Source: Zhihengliuella sp. ISTPL4 (GTDB lineage: Bacteria; Actinomycetota; Actinomycetes; Actinomycetales; Microbacteriaceae). From it: DNA of 64,000 bases. Positions 26,388 to 35,017 of the stretch are shown here, in pieces (position 1 is the first letter of the stretch; each line of letters opens with the position of its first letter). Position numbers and translations under genes: made by a program. Under the pieces are notes generated by a model, which searched no databases, had not been told where the DNA came from, and saw nothing but the letters and a program-made list of their open reading frames with translations. The stretch covers positions 744,001 through 808,000 of the forward strand of contig NZ_CP025422.1 in the NCBI RefSeq assembly GCF_002848265.1, read 5' to 3'.

Positions 26388-28193
26388 ATGGACGACAGCG
26401 CAGAGCAGACGGCCGAGCTCCTCGTCGTCGGAGCGGGGATCGCCGCGCACCGTTTCGTCGCGCGGATGCTGGAAGACCCGGAGCGGGACGTGCGGATCAC
26501 GGTGTTCGGTGACGAGGGGCGGCTACCCTACGACCGCTCCGGGCTGGCGCGGGTGGTCGCCGGCGACGCGGCGTCGGGCATCGATCTCGACCGTGCCCCG
26601 TTCCGCGACGATCGGGTCCGGTTGATCGACGACGACCGGGTGCTGCGTATCGACAGGGCGGGACGCCGCGTGCGGACCCGGTCGCGTCGCTGGTACGACT
26701 ACGACGCGCTCATCCTGGCGACCGGGACCCACGCCCGGCCACTCGAGGTGCCAGGCATCCGCGCCCGAGGGTCCTTCACCTTCCGCTCGATGGAAGACGC
26801 ACAGACGCTGCGCGCGTTCCTCGCCATCCGCGCGACGGAGCTGCCGCGTGCCCTCCGAGCGGTGGTCGTCGGCGGCGACGAGACAGGGGTCGACGTCGCG
26901 CTCGCGTTGAATGAGGCCGGAGTGCAGACGACCCTCGTCGCCACCACGGATCGACTGCTTCCCTCCGTGCTGTCTGCATCTGCGGCGGCGTCCCTGCGGC
27001 GGGTCGTGGAGGCACGCGGGATCACCGTGCGGACCCGGACGCGGCTGACGCGCGTCGATCCCGACGAGGCCGGTGCCGTCACCGCGGTCGAGTTCCAGGA
27101 CGGGACCTTCGCCCGGGCGGACCTCGTCGTGACGACCGCCGCGCGGGCCAGGGACGAACTCGCGCTCAACGCCGGCCTCCCGGTGCGCCAGAGCGGAGGC
27201 GTGATCGTGGATGCCGACGGGCGGACGGAGGACGAGCGGATCCTCGCCATCGGGGATGTCGCGGTGGGAGCCGTCCAGCTCGAGCGGGGCGTCGAAGCTG
27301 CATGCTCCTCTGCGGGCCGTGCCGTCGCCGCGCTATGCGGCGCTCCGCTCGCGGACCCCGGACCGCGGCGCTGGTACGGACGGCCCGGTGGTATCGACCT
27401 TGCCGTCCTGCGTATCGACGACGTCCGTGAGCCGGTCTTCGCCGTCCCACTACCGGCCCTCGACGGACGCCGGTTCGGAGAGATCCTGCTCTCCGAAAAT
27501 GCGCGTCAGGTGTACGGCGCGACGACGATCGGCGAACCGGGTGAGCCATGGCTAACCCGGCTTTCGCGCGATGACACCGATCGGCGCACGGAGGTTCGTG
27601 TGCTTCTGGCGCCACCTGCGTCCGAGCACCGGGCGGAGAAGTGCGGTCACGGTCTCCTGACGCTTCCGCTGGACGCGCTGAGTGTCGAGCTGGATCGCCG
27701 GGGGATCCGGACCTTCCCCGATGCCCTGGCCGCAGCGGGGGAAAGCCGTGACTGCGGGCCCTGCCTCCGCCGTCTGGCGATCGCGCTGCTGCAGCGTGAC
27801 CCCGCCCCTGCCGACATCCCCGACCGCCGACCGGGCGTCCGCCTCCGCGGTACGGCGGCCGCTTCCGTCGTGGACGTCGAGCTCGGGAGGGAGATCGACG
27901 CTGCGCTCCTCCTCACGATCGGCCGCCTGGCCCAGCGTCACGACGCCACGATCGGTCTCGGCGAGGGGACGATCACTGTCGGGGGGATCCGGGACGGCGA
28001 CCTCCCGCGGGTGCTGGCGGGCCTCCGGGCCGCAGGCGCGGTGATCCAGGGCCTGGAGCCGGAAACCGGCGGGCGCCAGCCGGTGACACCGCTGGTCGGA
28101 CCCGCGGAAGGGGGAACCCGCCGGCGTCGCGACGTCGACCACAGCGGTACCGGGACGGCGGCGGGAGTGCGGTCCGCAGAGGGGGCGAGATGA
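26388..28193 (+). CDS. NirB-like FAD/NAD(P)H oxidoreductase lacking the sirohaem domain
   Basis: 601 aa. Residues 11-395 form a two-dinucleotide-binding oxidoreductase: FAD motif VVGAGIAAHR (13-22), LPYDRSGL, ATGTHARPLEVPG, a weak NAD site VVVGGDETGVDVA (159-171) and RILAIGDVAVG. Residues 415-470 look like a reduced BFD-type [2Fe-2S] domain with Cys419, His421, Cys456 and Cys459, so the usual CxC is CxH. Residues 482-555 resemble one nitrite/sulfite reductase ferredoxin-like half-domain. The cysteine-rich sirohaem/[4Fe-4S] part of NirB (about 840 aa in full) is absent, and the last 45 residues are low complexity. It cannot reduce nitrite by the NirB mechanism. ATG start after CAGGAG. The stop overlaps the regulator gene by 4 nt. 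Confidence 0.75.
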   Translation: MDDSAEQTAELLVVGAGIAAHRFVARMLEDPERDVRITVFGDEGRLPYDRSGLARVVAGDAASGIDLDRAPFRDDRVRLIDDDRVLRIDRAGRRVRTRSRRWYDYDALILATGTHARPLEVPGIRARGSFTFRSMEDAQTLRAFLAIRATELPRALRAVVVGGDETGVDVALALNEAGVQTTLVATTDRLLPSVLSASAAASLRRVVEARGITVRTRTRLTRVDPDEAGAVTAVEFQDGTFARADLVVTTAARARDELALNAGLPVRQSGGVIVDADGRTEDERILAIGDVAVGAVQLERGVEAACSSAGRAVAALCGAPLADPGPRRWYGRPGGIDLAVLRIDDVREPVFAVPLPALDGRRFGEILLSENARQVYGATTIGEPGEPWLTRLSRDDTDRRTEVRVLLAPPASEHRAEKCGHGLLTLPLDALSVELDRRGIRTFPDALAAAGESRDCGPCLRRLAIALLQRDPAPADIPDRRPGVRLRGTAAASVVDVELGREIDAALLLTIGRLAQRHDATIGLGEGTITVGGIRDGDLPRVLAGLRAAGAVIQGLEPETGGRQPVTPLVGPAEGGTRRRRDVDHSGTGTAAGVRSAEGAR

Positions 28194-28939
28194 GCGCGCC
28201 CACCCGCGCGGCCCCGGCACTCGTGGGTTCCCGCATCGCGATCGCCGAGGCGACACGGCCGGTGCGGCCCGAGCCCGTCGATGCCGACGCGCTTCTGCAC
28301 GCGCTCACCGGCAGCGGGTCGGAGGTCGTGCGGATCGTGTCGCTGCGCGATGCTCAGGCGATCCCCGCCGGCACGAAGCGAACGGCACATCGCATCGCGA
28401 CCGGACAGGTCGACGCCGTGCTGTTCCCCGCCGCCGAGGGTGTGCCGGGTCTCCTGGCGATCATCGAGCGCCTCGGCATGCTCGACGCGGTGCGCGCCCG
28501 CGCGCGGGCTTCGCGATTGCTGTTGGCGACGGCCGACCCGACCGCGACGGCTCAGTTGGCGGAGCTCGGACTGGTTGCGTCCACAGCGTGCGGGCCGACG
28601 GCGGAAGACCTCGCCCGCACGGTCATCGATCACTTCGCCCGCGCAGGACAGGAACGGCGGACGGACGTCGGCGACGTGGCGGTGCGCAGCGGGGGCGTTC
28701 TCATCGACGGCGCGTTCGTCCCGCTCTCCCGCGGAGCCGTGAGCGTCATGGAAGCGCTGTTCGTGGCCGACGGGCGCGTGCTCAGCCGGACGGAGATCGG
28801 GCAGGTGCTCCCCGGCGGGCGGCGGAGTCCTCGAGCCGTCGAGGTCGCTGTGGCGCGGCTCCGGGAAGCCCTCGGCGACGTCGACCTCGTGCAGACGGTG
28901 GTCAAGCGGGGCTATCGACTCGCCGTGCTCGACGACTGA
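28190..28939 (+). CDS. HemD-like domain + winged-helix regulator (NnaR-type, shortened)
   Basis: 249 aa. Residues 10-150 resemble a reduced uroporphyrinogen III synthase (HemD) fold, for example VDAVLFPAAEGVPGLLAIIERLG and STACGPTAEDLARTVIDHF. Residues 163-246 form an OmpR-type winged helix ([31 protein letters not shown], then VVKRGYRLAV). In Streptomyces NnaR has this architecture at about 380 aa and controls nitrate/nitrite assimilation genes; this copy is much shorter. It is translationally coupled (ATGA) to the NirB-like gene. A role as a regulator rather than a tetrapyrrole enzyme is inferred from the winged helix. Confidence 0.75.
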   Translation: MSAPTRAAPALVGSRIAIAEATRPVRPEPVDADALLHALTGSGSEVVRIVSLRDAQAIPAGTKRTAHRIATGQVDAVLFPAAEGVPGLLAIIERLGMLDAVRARARASRLLLATADPTATAQLAELGLVASTACGPTAEDLARTVIDHFARAGQERRTDVGDVAVRSGGVLIDGAFVPLSRGAVSVMEALFVADGRVLSRTEIGQVLPGGRRSPRAVEVAVARLREALGDVDLVQTVVKRGYRLAVLDD

Positions 28940-28954
28940 TCCCGCCGGATCGGT

Positions 28955-29257
28955 TCACTCCGAGGGAGTGGCGGGTGCGGTCGGAGCCTCCGTCGGTGCC
29001 TCGGTCGGCGCCGGCGACGGTTCGATCGACGAGGATGGAGAGGGGGACGGCGACGGTTCCGGTGTGGTCACCTGCGCGTGCACCACCTGGCTGACGATGG
29101 CGCCCACGACGATGAGGGCGCCGACCGTGATCGCGATGGCGTTATCGCGGGTGCGTCGGCGGATCTGGTCCTGGTGCCAGCGGGTGCGAGCGGCGTGCAG
29201 CCGAGCGCGCTCCGCCTCGGTGCGTGTCTGCGCCTTCTTGGAACCGCGTGCGGCCAT
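28955..29257 (-). CDS. small membrane protein with Ser/Pro/Thr-rich tail
   Basis: 100 aa. The basic N-terminal half (KKAQTRTEAERARLHAARTR) is followed by one transmembrane helix (about 44-62, AIAITVGALIVVGAIVSQVV) and a tail of Thr, Pro, Ser, Glu and Ala repeats. The charge pattern suggests an inside N-terminus and an outside tail. The family is not recognised. A GGGAGAA ribosome binding site precedes the ATG. It is convergent with the regulator gene (15 nt apart) and divergent from rarA. Confidence 0.65.
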   Translation of the reverse strand: MAARGSKKAQTRTEAERARLHAARTRWHQDQIRRRTRDNAIAITVGALIVVGAIVSQVVHAQVTTPEPSPSPSPSSSIEPSPAPTEAPTEAPTAPATPSE

Positions 29258-29345
29258 GCCCTGCTTCTCCCGTCCGACGCCGGTCCACGACGTCGCCTGA
29301 GAGCCTACCGGGGCGCCGACCTCGCCTCGTGTCCCCGGCCGCCGT

Positions 29346-29351
29346 TAGCCT
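29346..29351 (+). promoter_or_regulatory. -10 box, leaderless rarA transcript
   Basis: TAGCCT is followed by exactly 6 nt (GGAGGA) and the ATG at 29358. The GGAGG is too close to the start to act as a Shine-Dalgarno, so a leaderless mRNA is more likely. Confidence 0.5.
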
Positions 29352-29357
29352 GGAGGA

Positions 29358-30719
29358 ATGTCCTCTCCCTCCGCCCTGCTCTCCGGGCAGACACCGCTCG
29401 CCGTGCGCATGCGTCCGGTGTCGCTGGACGAGGTCGCGGGACAGCGTCATCTGCTGCGGGCCGGGTCGCCCATCGTCGCCCTCGCCGACCCGGAGGCCAG
29501 CTCTCCCGGTGCGGTGTCGATCATCCTCTGGGGTCCGCCGGGCACCGGCAAGACCACGCTCGCCCAGGCCATCGCCCGCTCCTCCGGCCGCCGGTTCGTC
29601 GAGCTCTCGGCCATCACCGCCGGCGTGAAGGACGTGCGGGAGGTCATGCAGGAGGCGATCACGCAGCGTGACCTGTACGGGCAGACGACGATCCTCTTCC
29701 TCGATGAGATCCACCGCTTCACCAAGGCTCAGCAGGACGCCCTGTTGCCCGGCGTGGAGAACGGGTGGGTCATCCTCATCGCGGCCACCACGGAGAACCC
29801 GTCGTTCTCGGTGATCTCGCCCCTGCTGTCGCGCTCGCTGCTGCTCACGCTGCAGCCGCTCACCGATGACGACATCGGCGTGCTCGTGGACCGCGCGGTG
29901 GCGGATGCCCGCGGACTCTCCGGTACGGTCGCGCTCAGCGACGAGGCGCGGTCGGCCCTCATCCGCCTCGCCTCCGGGGACGCCCGTCGCGCCCTCACCG
30001 GGCTGGAGGCCGCCGCTGCCGTGGCGCTCTCGCACGCCGCCGCGGCCGAGGCCGAGGACGGCGAAGACCGGGAGACGGTCGTCCCCGAGGTCACCGCCGA
30101 CGACGTGGCGCAGGCCGTCGACAAGGCTCTGCTCCGCTACGACCGCCAGGGCGACGAGCACTATGACGTCATCAGCGCCTTCATCAAGTCGATCCGAGGC
30201 TCCGACCCGGACGCGGCGCTGCACTACCTCGCCCGCATGATCGAGGCGGGGGAGGACCCACGGTTCATCGCCCGGCGGCTCGTCATCTCCGCGTCCGAGG
30301 ACGTGGGGCTCGCCGACCCCCAGGCGCTCGGCATCGCGGTGGCCGCCGCCGACGCGGTCGCCTTCATCGGGATGCCGGAGGGGCGCATACCGCTCGCGGA
30401 GGCCACCGTCTATCTGGCCACGACCGCGAAGTCCAACGCCGCCTACGTCGGCATCGATGCCGCCATCGCCGACATCCGCGCGGGGGGATTCGGGCGCGTG
30501 CCCCTTCACCTCCGCGACGCGCACTATCCCGGAGCGAAGCGCCTGGGCCACGGCCGCGGCTATCGTTACGCGCACGACAGCGAGTTCGGGATCGTGCCGC
30601 AGCAATACCTGCCGGACGAGCTCGACGGGCGACACTACTACGAGCCGAAGAACCTCGGCGCGGAGCGCGACATCAGTGCCCGGCTGGAGCGCATCCGCCG
30701 CATCCTCGGCGACCGATGA
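29358..30719 (+). CDS. rarA: replication-associated recombination protein RarA (MgsA)
   Basis: 453 aa AAA+ ATPase that acts at stalled replication forks. Walker A is LWGPPGTGKTTLAQ (Lys65), Walker B is ILFLDEIHRFTKAQQD, sensor 1 is AATTENPSF, and the tetramerisation domain shows ISAFIKSIRGSDPDAALHYLARM and ARRLVISASEDVG. The C-terminus contains NAAYVGIDAAIADI and LPDELDGRHYY, as in the family. Full length. It is followed by the rpsD leader. Confidence 0.97.
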   Translation: MSSPSALLSGQTPLAVRMRPVSLDEVAGQRHLLRAGSPIVALADPEASSPGAVSIILWGPPGTGKTTLAQAIARSSGRRFVELSAITAGVKDVREVMQEAITQRDLYGQTTILFLDEIHRFTKAQQDALLPGVENGWVILIAATTENPSFSVISPLLSRSLLLTLQPLTDDDIGVLVDRAVADARGLSGTVALSDEARSALIRLASGDARRALTGLEAAAAVALSHAAAAEAEDGEDRETVVPEVTADDVAQAVDKALLRYDRQGDEHYDVISAFIKSIRGSDPDAALHYLARMIEAGEDPRFIARRLVISASEDVGLADPQALGIAVAAADAVAFIGMPEGRIPLAEATVYLATTAKSNAAYVGIDAAIADIRAGGFGRVPLHLRDAHYPGAKRLGHGRGYRYAHDSEFGIVPQQYLPDELDGRHYYEPKNLGAERDISARLERIRRILGDR

Positions 30720-30900
30720 CCCGACAGCCGCGGCCGACTGTCGCCGTCTGTTAGACTTGAGCGGCTCGAAACCGAGTTTTCGGGCATCTCCTCGTTCACA
30801 CCCCACCTCGACGGCACCCCGGCGTGCGCCCCGAGGCAGAACGCGGTGATACGTCCGTCGGACGTGAAATCCACGTCCACGTCATCGGAAGGATAACTTC
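30720..30900 (+). promoter_or_regulatory. rpsD leader with alternative hairpins
   Basis: TAGACT at 30752-30757 is a candidate -10, giving a leader of about 137 nt. Within it ACGTCC (30851-30856) pairs with GGACGT (30860-30865), and GGACGTG (30860-30866) pairs perfectly with CACGTCC (30872-30878) around a 5-nt loop. The two stems share the same strand and exclude each other. The GGAAGGAT ribosome binding site starts 10 nt later. Autoregulation by S4 is inferred, not shown. Confidence 0.5.
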
Positions 30901-31530
30901 GTGGTCACGAAGTCCCAGGACCGCCGCAAGGTGCGTCTCAGCCGCGCCCTCGGCGTGGCCCTCACCCCCAAGGCCGCCCGCTACCTCGAGAAGCGTCCCT
31001 ACGCTCCGGGCGAGCACGGCCGCACCAAGCGCAAGGCCGACAGCGACTACGCCGTCCGTCTGCGTGAGAAGCAGCGTCTGCGCGAGCAGTACGGCATCCG
31101 CGAGAAGCAGCTGCGCATCGCGTTCAACGAGGCCCGTCGTCAGGACGGTCTGACCGGTGAGAACCTCGTCGAGCTCCTCGAGATGCGTCTCGACGCCCTC
31201 GTCCTGCGTTCGGGCTTCGCCCGCACCACGGCACAGGCGCGCCAGCTCGTCGTGCACCGTCACATCCTCGTCGACGGCCAGCTCGTCGACCGCCCGTCGT
31301 TCCGTGTGAAGCCGGGTCAGCTCATCCACGTCAAGCCCAAGAGCGAGGGCCTCGAGCCCTTCCAGGTGGCGGCCGCCGGCGGTCACGCCGAGGTCCTGCC
31401 GGCCGTTCCGGGCTACCTCGAGGTCGAGCTCGACAAGCTCCAGGCCCGTCTGGTCCGTCGTCCGAAGCGCGCCGAGGTCCCCGTGACCTGTGAAGTGCAG
31501 CTCGTCGTCGAGTACTACGCGGCCCGCTGA
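30901..31530 (+). CDS. rpsD: 30S ribosomal protein S4
   Basis: 209 aa. It nucleates 16S rRNA folding and is a known translational autoregulator in E. coli. It starts MVTKSQDRRKVRLSRALGVAL with a GTG. The RNA-binding S4 domain is at about 98-160 (LEMRLDALVLRSGFARTTAQARQLVVHRHILVDG). The usual zinc-binding Cys residues of the N-terminus are absent, so this is the Cys-free paralogue type. It stands outside the alpha operon and has its own promoter and terminator. Confidence 0.97.
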   Translation: MVTKSQDRRKVRLSRALGVALTPKAARYLEKRPYAPGEHGRTKRKADSDYAVRLREKQRLREQYGIREKQLRIAFNEARRQDGLTGENLVELLEMRLDALVLRSGFARTTAQARQLVVHRHILVDGQLVDRPSFRVKPGQLIHVKPKSEGLEPFQVAAAGGHAEVLPAVPGYLEVELDKLQARLVRRPKRAEVPVTCEVQLVVEYYAAR

Positions 31531-31550
31531 TCCAGCGGAAGAGCATCAGG

Positions 31551-31581
31551 CAGGAGGCGTCGGGGTTCCCGACGCCTCCTG
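31551..31581 (+). terminator. rpsD terminator
   Basis: CAGGAGGCGTCGGG and CCGACGCCTCCTG form a 13-bp stem with a short loop, 20 nt after the rpsD stop, followed by TCGTTT. The next gene has its own possible -10 (TACGAT, 31593-31598). Confidence 0.85.
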
Positions 31582-31640
31582 TCGTTTCCGCCTACGATGG
31601 AGAGACCGCGCCTTCGCGGCTCTAGGGCAAGGATGACGAC

Positions 31641-31829
31641 ATGAAGAATGTGCTGTGGTTCCTGATCGGCGTGATCGGCGGCTTCGTCGCGGCTCACTTC
31701 ATGAACAAGGACCCGCGGGGCCATGACATCCTGGCCGACGTCGACGCCCGCCTCAACGGCCTCGCCGCGATCCTCAGCGACGCGTATCGCGAGCAGGAGG
31801 CTCGGCTGACCGAGCCGGGCGAGAACTGA
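31641..31829 (+). CDS. small membrane-anchored protein upstream of alaS
   Basis: 62 aa. One N-terminal transmembrane helix (VLWFLIGVIGGFVAAHFM) is followed by NKDPRGHDILADVDARLNGL and a charged C-terminus. AAGGA lies 7-8 nt before the ATG. Small genes of this type sit before alaS in related actinobacteria. The function is unknown; it is most likely a cytoplasmic-facing helix anchored in the membrane. 55 nt separates it from alaS with no terminator, so the two are probably co-transcribed. Confidence 0.75.
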   Translation: MKNVLWFLIGVIGGFVAAHFMNKDPRGHDILADVDARLNGLAAILSDAYREQEARLTEPGEN

Positions 31830-31884
31830 CCCCCCGCACCAGCGCCTCGGCGCGCCCCCTCACGCAAGGACATCCGGCACTCCT

Positions 31885-34545
31885 ATGAAAACTGCGGAAA
31901 TCGCGCAGCGCTACCTCTCCTACTTCGAGAAGAACGACCACCTCATCGTCCCCTCGGCATCCCTGGTCAGCGACGACCCGTCGCTGCTGTTCACGGTCGC
32001 CGGCATGGTCCCGATGATCCCGTACCTCACGGGCGTGGTCCCGGCGCCGCACCCGCGCATCGCCGACCTGCAGAAGTGCATCCGGACCAACGACATCGAG
32101 GAGGTCGGGCGCACCGCGCGTCACGGAACGTTCTTCCAGATGCTCGGCAACTGGTCGTTCGGTGACTACTTCAAGGAAGGCGCGATCCGCTACGCCTGGG
32201 AGCTGCTCACGAGCTCGGAGGCCGACGGCGGCCTCGGCTTCGACGAGAAGGACCTCTGGGTCACCGTCTACGAGACCGACGACGAGGCCGAGGCGATCTG
32301 GCGCGACATCATCGGACTCAAGCCGGAGCGGATCCAGCGCCTCGGCCGCGCGGACAACTACTGGAACACCGGCCAGCCCGGTCCCGGCGGACCCGACTCC
32401 GAGATCTTCTTCGACCGCGGCCCTGCCTACGGCAGGGATGGCGGTCCCGCGGTCGACGACTCGCGGTTCCTGGAGATCTGGAACCTCGTGTTCATGCAGG
32501 ACTTCATCGAGAACATCCGCGGCAAGACCGAGTTCGACATCGTCGGCGAGCTGCCGATGAAGAACATCGACACCGGCATGGGCCTGGAGCGCGTCGCGTT
32601 CCTCAAGCAGGGCGTCGAGAACATGTACGAGACCGACCAGGTGCGTCCGGTCCTCGACCGCGCCGTCGAGCTCTCCGGCCGTCGCTACGGCGCCGTGCAC
32701 GAGGACGACGTCCGTTTCCGCGTGATCGCGGACCACGTGCGCTCCTCGCTCATGCTGCTCTCCGACGGCGTCCGCCCGTCGAACGAGGGCCGCGGCTACA
32801 TCCTGCGGCGTCTCATGCGCCGGACCGTGCGCGCCATGCGTCTGCTCGGCGTCGACGACCCCGCGTTCCCCGAGCTGTTCGCCGCGTCCCGCGACGCGAT
32901 GAAGTCGGCGTACCCGGAGCTGGAGCGCGACTGGTCCGTGCTCTCCTCCGCGGCCTTCGCCGAGGAGGAGACGTTCCGGCGCACCCTGGCGCAGGGATCG
33001 ACCATCCTCGACCTCGCGCTGGATGAGACGAAGAAGGGCGGCGGGAAGACCCTCAGCGGTTCCGAGGCGTTCCTGCTGCACGACACCTACGGGTTCCCGA
33101 TCGACCTCACCCTGGAGGTCGCCGAGGAAGCCGGACTCGACGTGGACCGCGCCGCGTTCGACTCCCTCATGCAGGAGCAGCGGCAGCGCGCGAAGGACGA
33201 CGCCCGCAACCGCAAGCGCCAGCTCGCGGACGTCTCGGTGTACCGCGACCTGCGCGCGCTGGGCGAGACGGGCTTCGACGGCTACACGGCCCTCGAGGTG
33301 GAGTCCCGTGTGCTCGGCCTGCTCGTCGACGGCGCGCCGGTGCGCAGCGCCGCCGAGGGGCAGATCGCCGAGGTCGTCCTCGCCGAGACGACGCTGTACG
33401 CCGAGTCCGGCGGTCAGGTCGCCGACAAGGGCACCATCGTGGGCCCGGGCTACGAGCTCGAGGTCCTCGACGTGCAGCGTCCGGTCCCCGGGCTGATCAG
33501 CCACACGGTCGAGGTCTCCCGCGGCACGGTCGCGGTCGACGACATCGCGACGACGATCGTCGACGCCGCCAACCGCCGCGCCGCCCGCCAGGCGCATTCC
33601 GCCACCCACCTCGTGCACGCCGCCCTCCGCGACACGCTCGGTCCGACGGCCACGCAGTCCGGATCGCTGAACCGCGCCGGGTACATGCGATTCGACTTCG
33701 CCTGGTCGCAGGCGCTGTCGGCGGACACCCGCACGGAGATCGAGGAGATCACGAACCGCGCCGTGCAGGACGCCCTCGAGGTCACCACCCGCATCGTGAC
33801 GCTCGACGAGGCCAAGGAAGCGGGCGCCATGGCGCTCTTCGGCGAGAAGTACGGCGACGTCGTGCGGATGGTCGACATCGGCGGCCCGTGGTCGCGCGAG
33901 CTCTGCGCCGGCACGCACGTGTCGACCAGTGCGGAGATCGGCCTGGTCAGCGTGGTGGGGGAGTCGTCGGTCGGCGCCTCCAACCGCCGGATCGAGGCTC
34001 TCGTCGGCGCGGATGCATTCCGTGAGCTTGCGGCGGAGCGGGCCCTCGTGTCGCAGCTCACCGCCTCTCTGAAGACCCCGCGCGAGCAGCTCCCCGAGCG
34101 GATCGCCGATCTCGCCGCGAGCCTCAAGGCCGCGGAGAAGCGCATCGCGCAGTTCGAGGCGAAGGAGCGGGCGGGGCGCATCCCCGCCATCGCCGAGGCC
34201 GCGACGCGGGTCGGAGACTTCCGCGTGGCGGCGCAGACGCTCGGTGAGGTGGCCTCGGCCGACGACGTGCGTGAACTCGTCAACGGCGTGCGCGACCGGC
34301 TGGGTTCCGACCCCGCGGTCGTCGCGCTCGGTGCGGTCGTCAACGGTCGCCCCGTCGTCGTCGTCGCCACGAACGAGGCTGCGCGCGGTGCCGGTGCGAA
34401 GGCGGGTGCGCTCGCGAAGCGCGCCGCCGGTGTGCTCGGCGGAGGCGGCGGCGGTCGGGATGACGTCGCCCAGGGCGGCGGGACCGACGCGGAGGCGCTG
34501 CCCGCCGCGCTCGAGGCCGTCTCCCAGGAGCTGCGCGGCGCGTGA
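31885..34545 (+). CDS. alaS: alanyl-tRNA synthetase
   Basis: 886 aa. It charges tRNA-Ala. The class II core is at 1-240 (FTVAGMVPMIPYL, EVGRTARHGTFFQMLGNWSFG). The editing domain carries the zinc-binding HSATHLVHAAL (about 572) and CAGTHVS (about 674). The C-Ala domain ends with a glycine-rich GGGGGRDDVAQGGG motif. Full length. An unusual start context: no strong Shine-Dalgarno beyond AAGGA 17 nt upstream. The stop overlaps ruvX by 4 nt (GTGA). Confidence 0.97.
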   Translation: MKTAEIAQRYLSYFEKNDHLIVPSASLVSDDPSLLFTVAGMVPMIPYLTGVVPAPHPRIADLQKCIRTNDIEEVGRTARHGTFFQMLGNWSFGDYFKEGAIRYAWELLTSSEADGGLGFDEKDLWVTVYETDDEAEAIWRDIIGLKPERIQRLGRADNYWNTGQPGPGGPDSEIFFDRGPAYGRDGGPAVDDSRFLEIWNLVFMQDFIENIRGKTEFDIVGELPMKNIDTGMGLERVAFLKQGVENMYETDQVRPVLDRAVELSGRRYGAVHEDDVRFRVIADHVRSSLMLLSDGVRPSNEGRGYILRRLMRRTVRAMRLLGVDDPAFPELFAASRDAMKSAYPELERDWSVLSSAAFAEEETFRRTLAQGSTILDLALDETKKGGGKTLSGSEAFLLHDTYGFPIDLTLEVAEEAGLDVDRAAFDSLMQEQRQRAKDDARNRKRQLADVSVYRDLRALGETGFDGYTALEVESRVLGLLVDGAPVRSAAEGQIAEVVLAETTLYAESGGQVADKGTIVGPGYELEVLDVQRPVPGLISHTVEVSRGTVAVDDIATTIVDAANRRAARQAHSATHLVHAALRDTLGPTATQSGSLNRAGYMRFDFAWSQALSADTRTEIEEITNRAVQDALEVTTRIVTLDEAKEAGAMALFGEKYGDVVRMVDIGGPWSRELCAGTHVSTSAEIGLVSVVGESSVGASNRRIEALVGADAFRELAAERALVSQLTASLKTPREQLPERIADLAASLKAAEKRIAQFEAKERAGRIPAIAEAATRVGDFRVAAQTLGEVASADDVRELVNGVRDRLGSDPAVVALGAVVNGRPVVVVATNEAARGAGAKAGALAKRAAGVLGGGGGGRDDVAQGGGTDAEALPAALEAVSQELRGA

Positions 34546-35015
34546 GCGGTTATCGCCGCGGGGTCCGGCTCGGTATCGACGTCGGCCGGGCCCGCGTGGG
34601 CGTGGCTCGGTCCGATCCGGACGGCATGCTGGCCGTCCCCGTCGAGACCGTGCCGCGCGACGAGCGCTCACTCACGCGCATCGCGGAGCTGGCTGCGGAG
34701 TACGAGCCGCTGGAGATCGTCGTCGGGCTGCCGGTGAACATGCAGGGCGCGGACACGCCGTCGACGGTCGATGCGCGCGAATTCGCGGCGGCGCTCCAGG
34801 CACGCAGCGGCGTGCCGGTCCGCCTCGTCGACGAGCGTCTGAGCACCGTCTCCGCGCATGCCGCGTTGCGGAGTTCTGGGCGATCACAGAAGAACTCTCG
34901 TAGCATTGTGGATCAGGTCGCCGCCGTGGTGCTGCTGCAGCAGGCGATCGACACGGAGAAGAGCACCGGAAACCCGGCCGGTGCCCCGGTCCCCGTTGAC
35001 GAGGAGCCCGCCTGA
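34542..35015 (+). CDS. ruvX: Holliday junction resolvase-like / pre-16S rRNA nuclease RuvX (YqgF)
   Basis: 157 aa RNase H-like fold. VRLGIDVGRARVGVARSDPDG carries the first Asp, the second acidic residue is Glu in VDERLSTV, and the late Asp is in SRSIVDQVAAVVLLQQAID. In E. coli the protein processes the 16S rRNA 5' end; a recombination role was proposed earlier. The GTG start overlaps alaS. An Ala/Pro-rich tail extends beyond the usual end. It is followed by mltG after 2 nt. Confidence 0.93.
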   Translation: MSGYRRGVRLGIDVGRARVGVARSDPDGMLAVPVETVPRDERSLTRIAELAAEYEPLEIVVGLPVNMQGADTPSTVDAREFAAALQARSGVPVRLVDERLSTVSAHAALRSSGRSQKNSRSIVDQVAAVVLLQQAIDTEKSTGNPAGAPVPVDEEPA

Positions 35016-35017
35016 AC

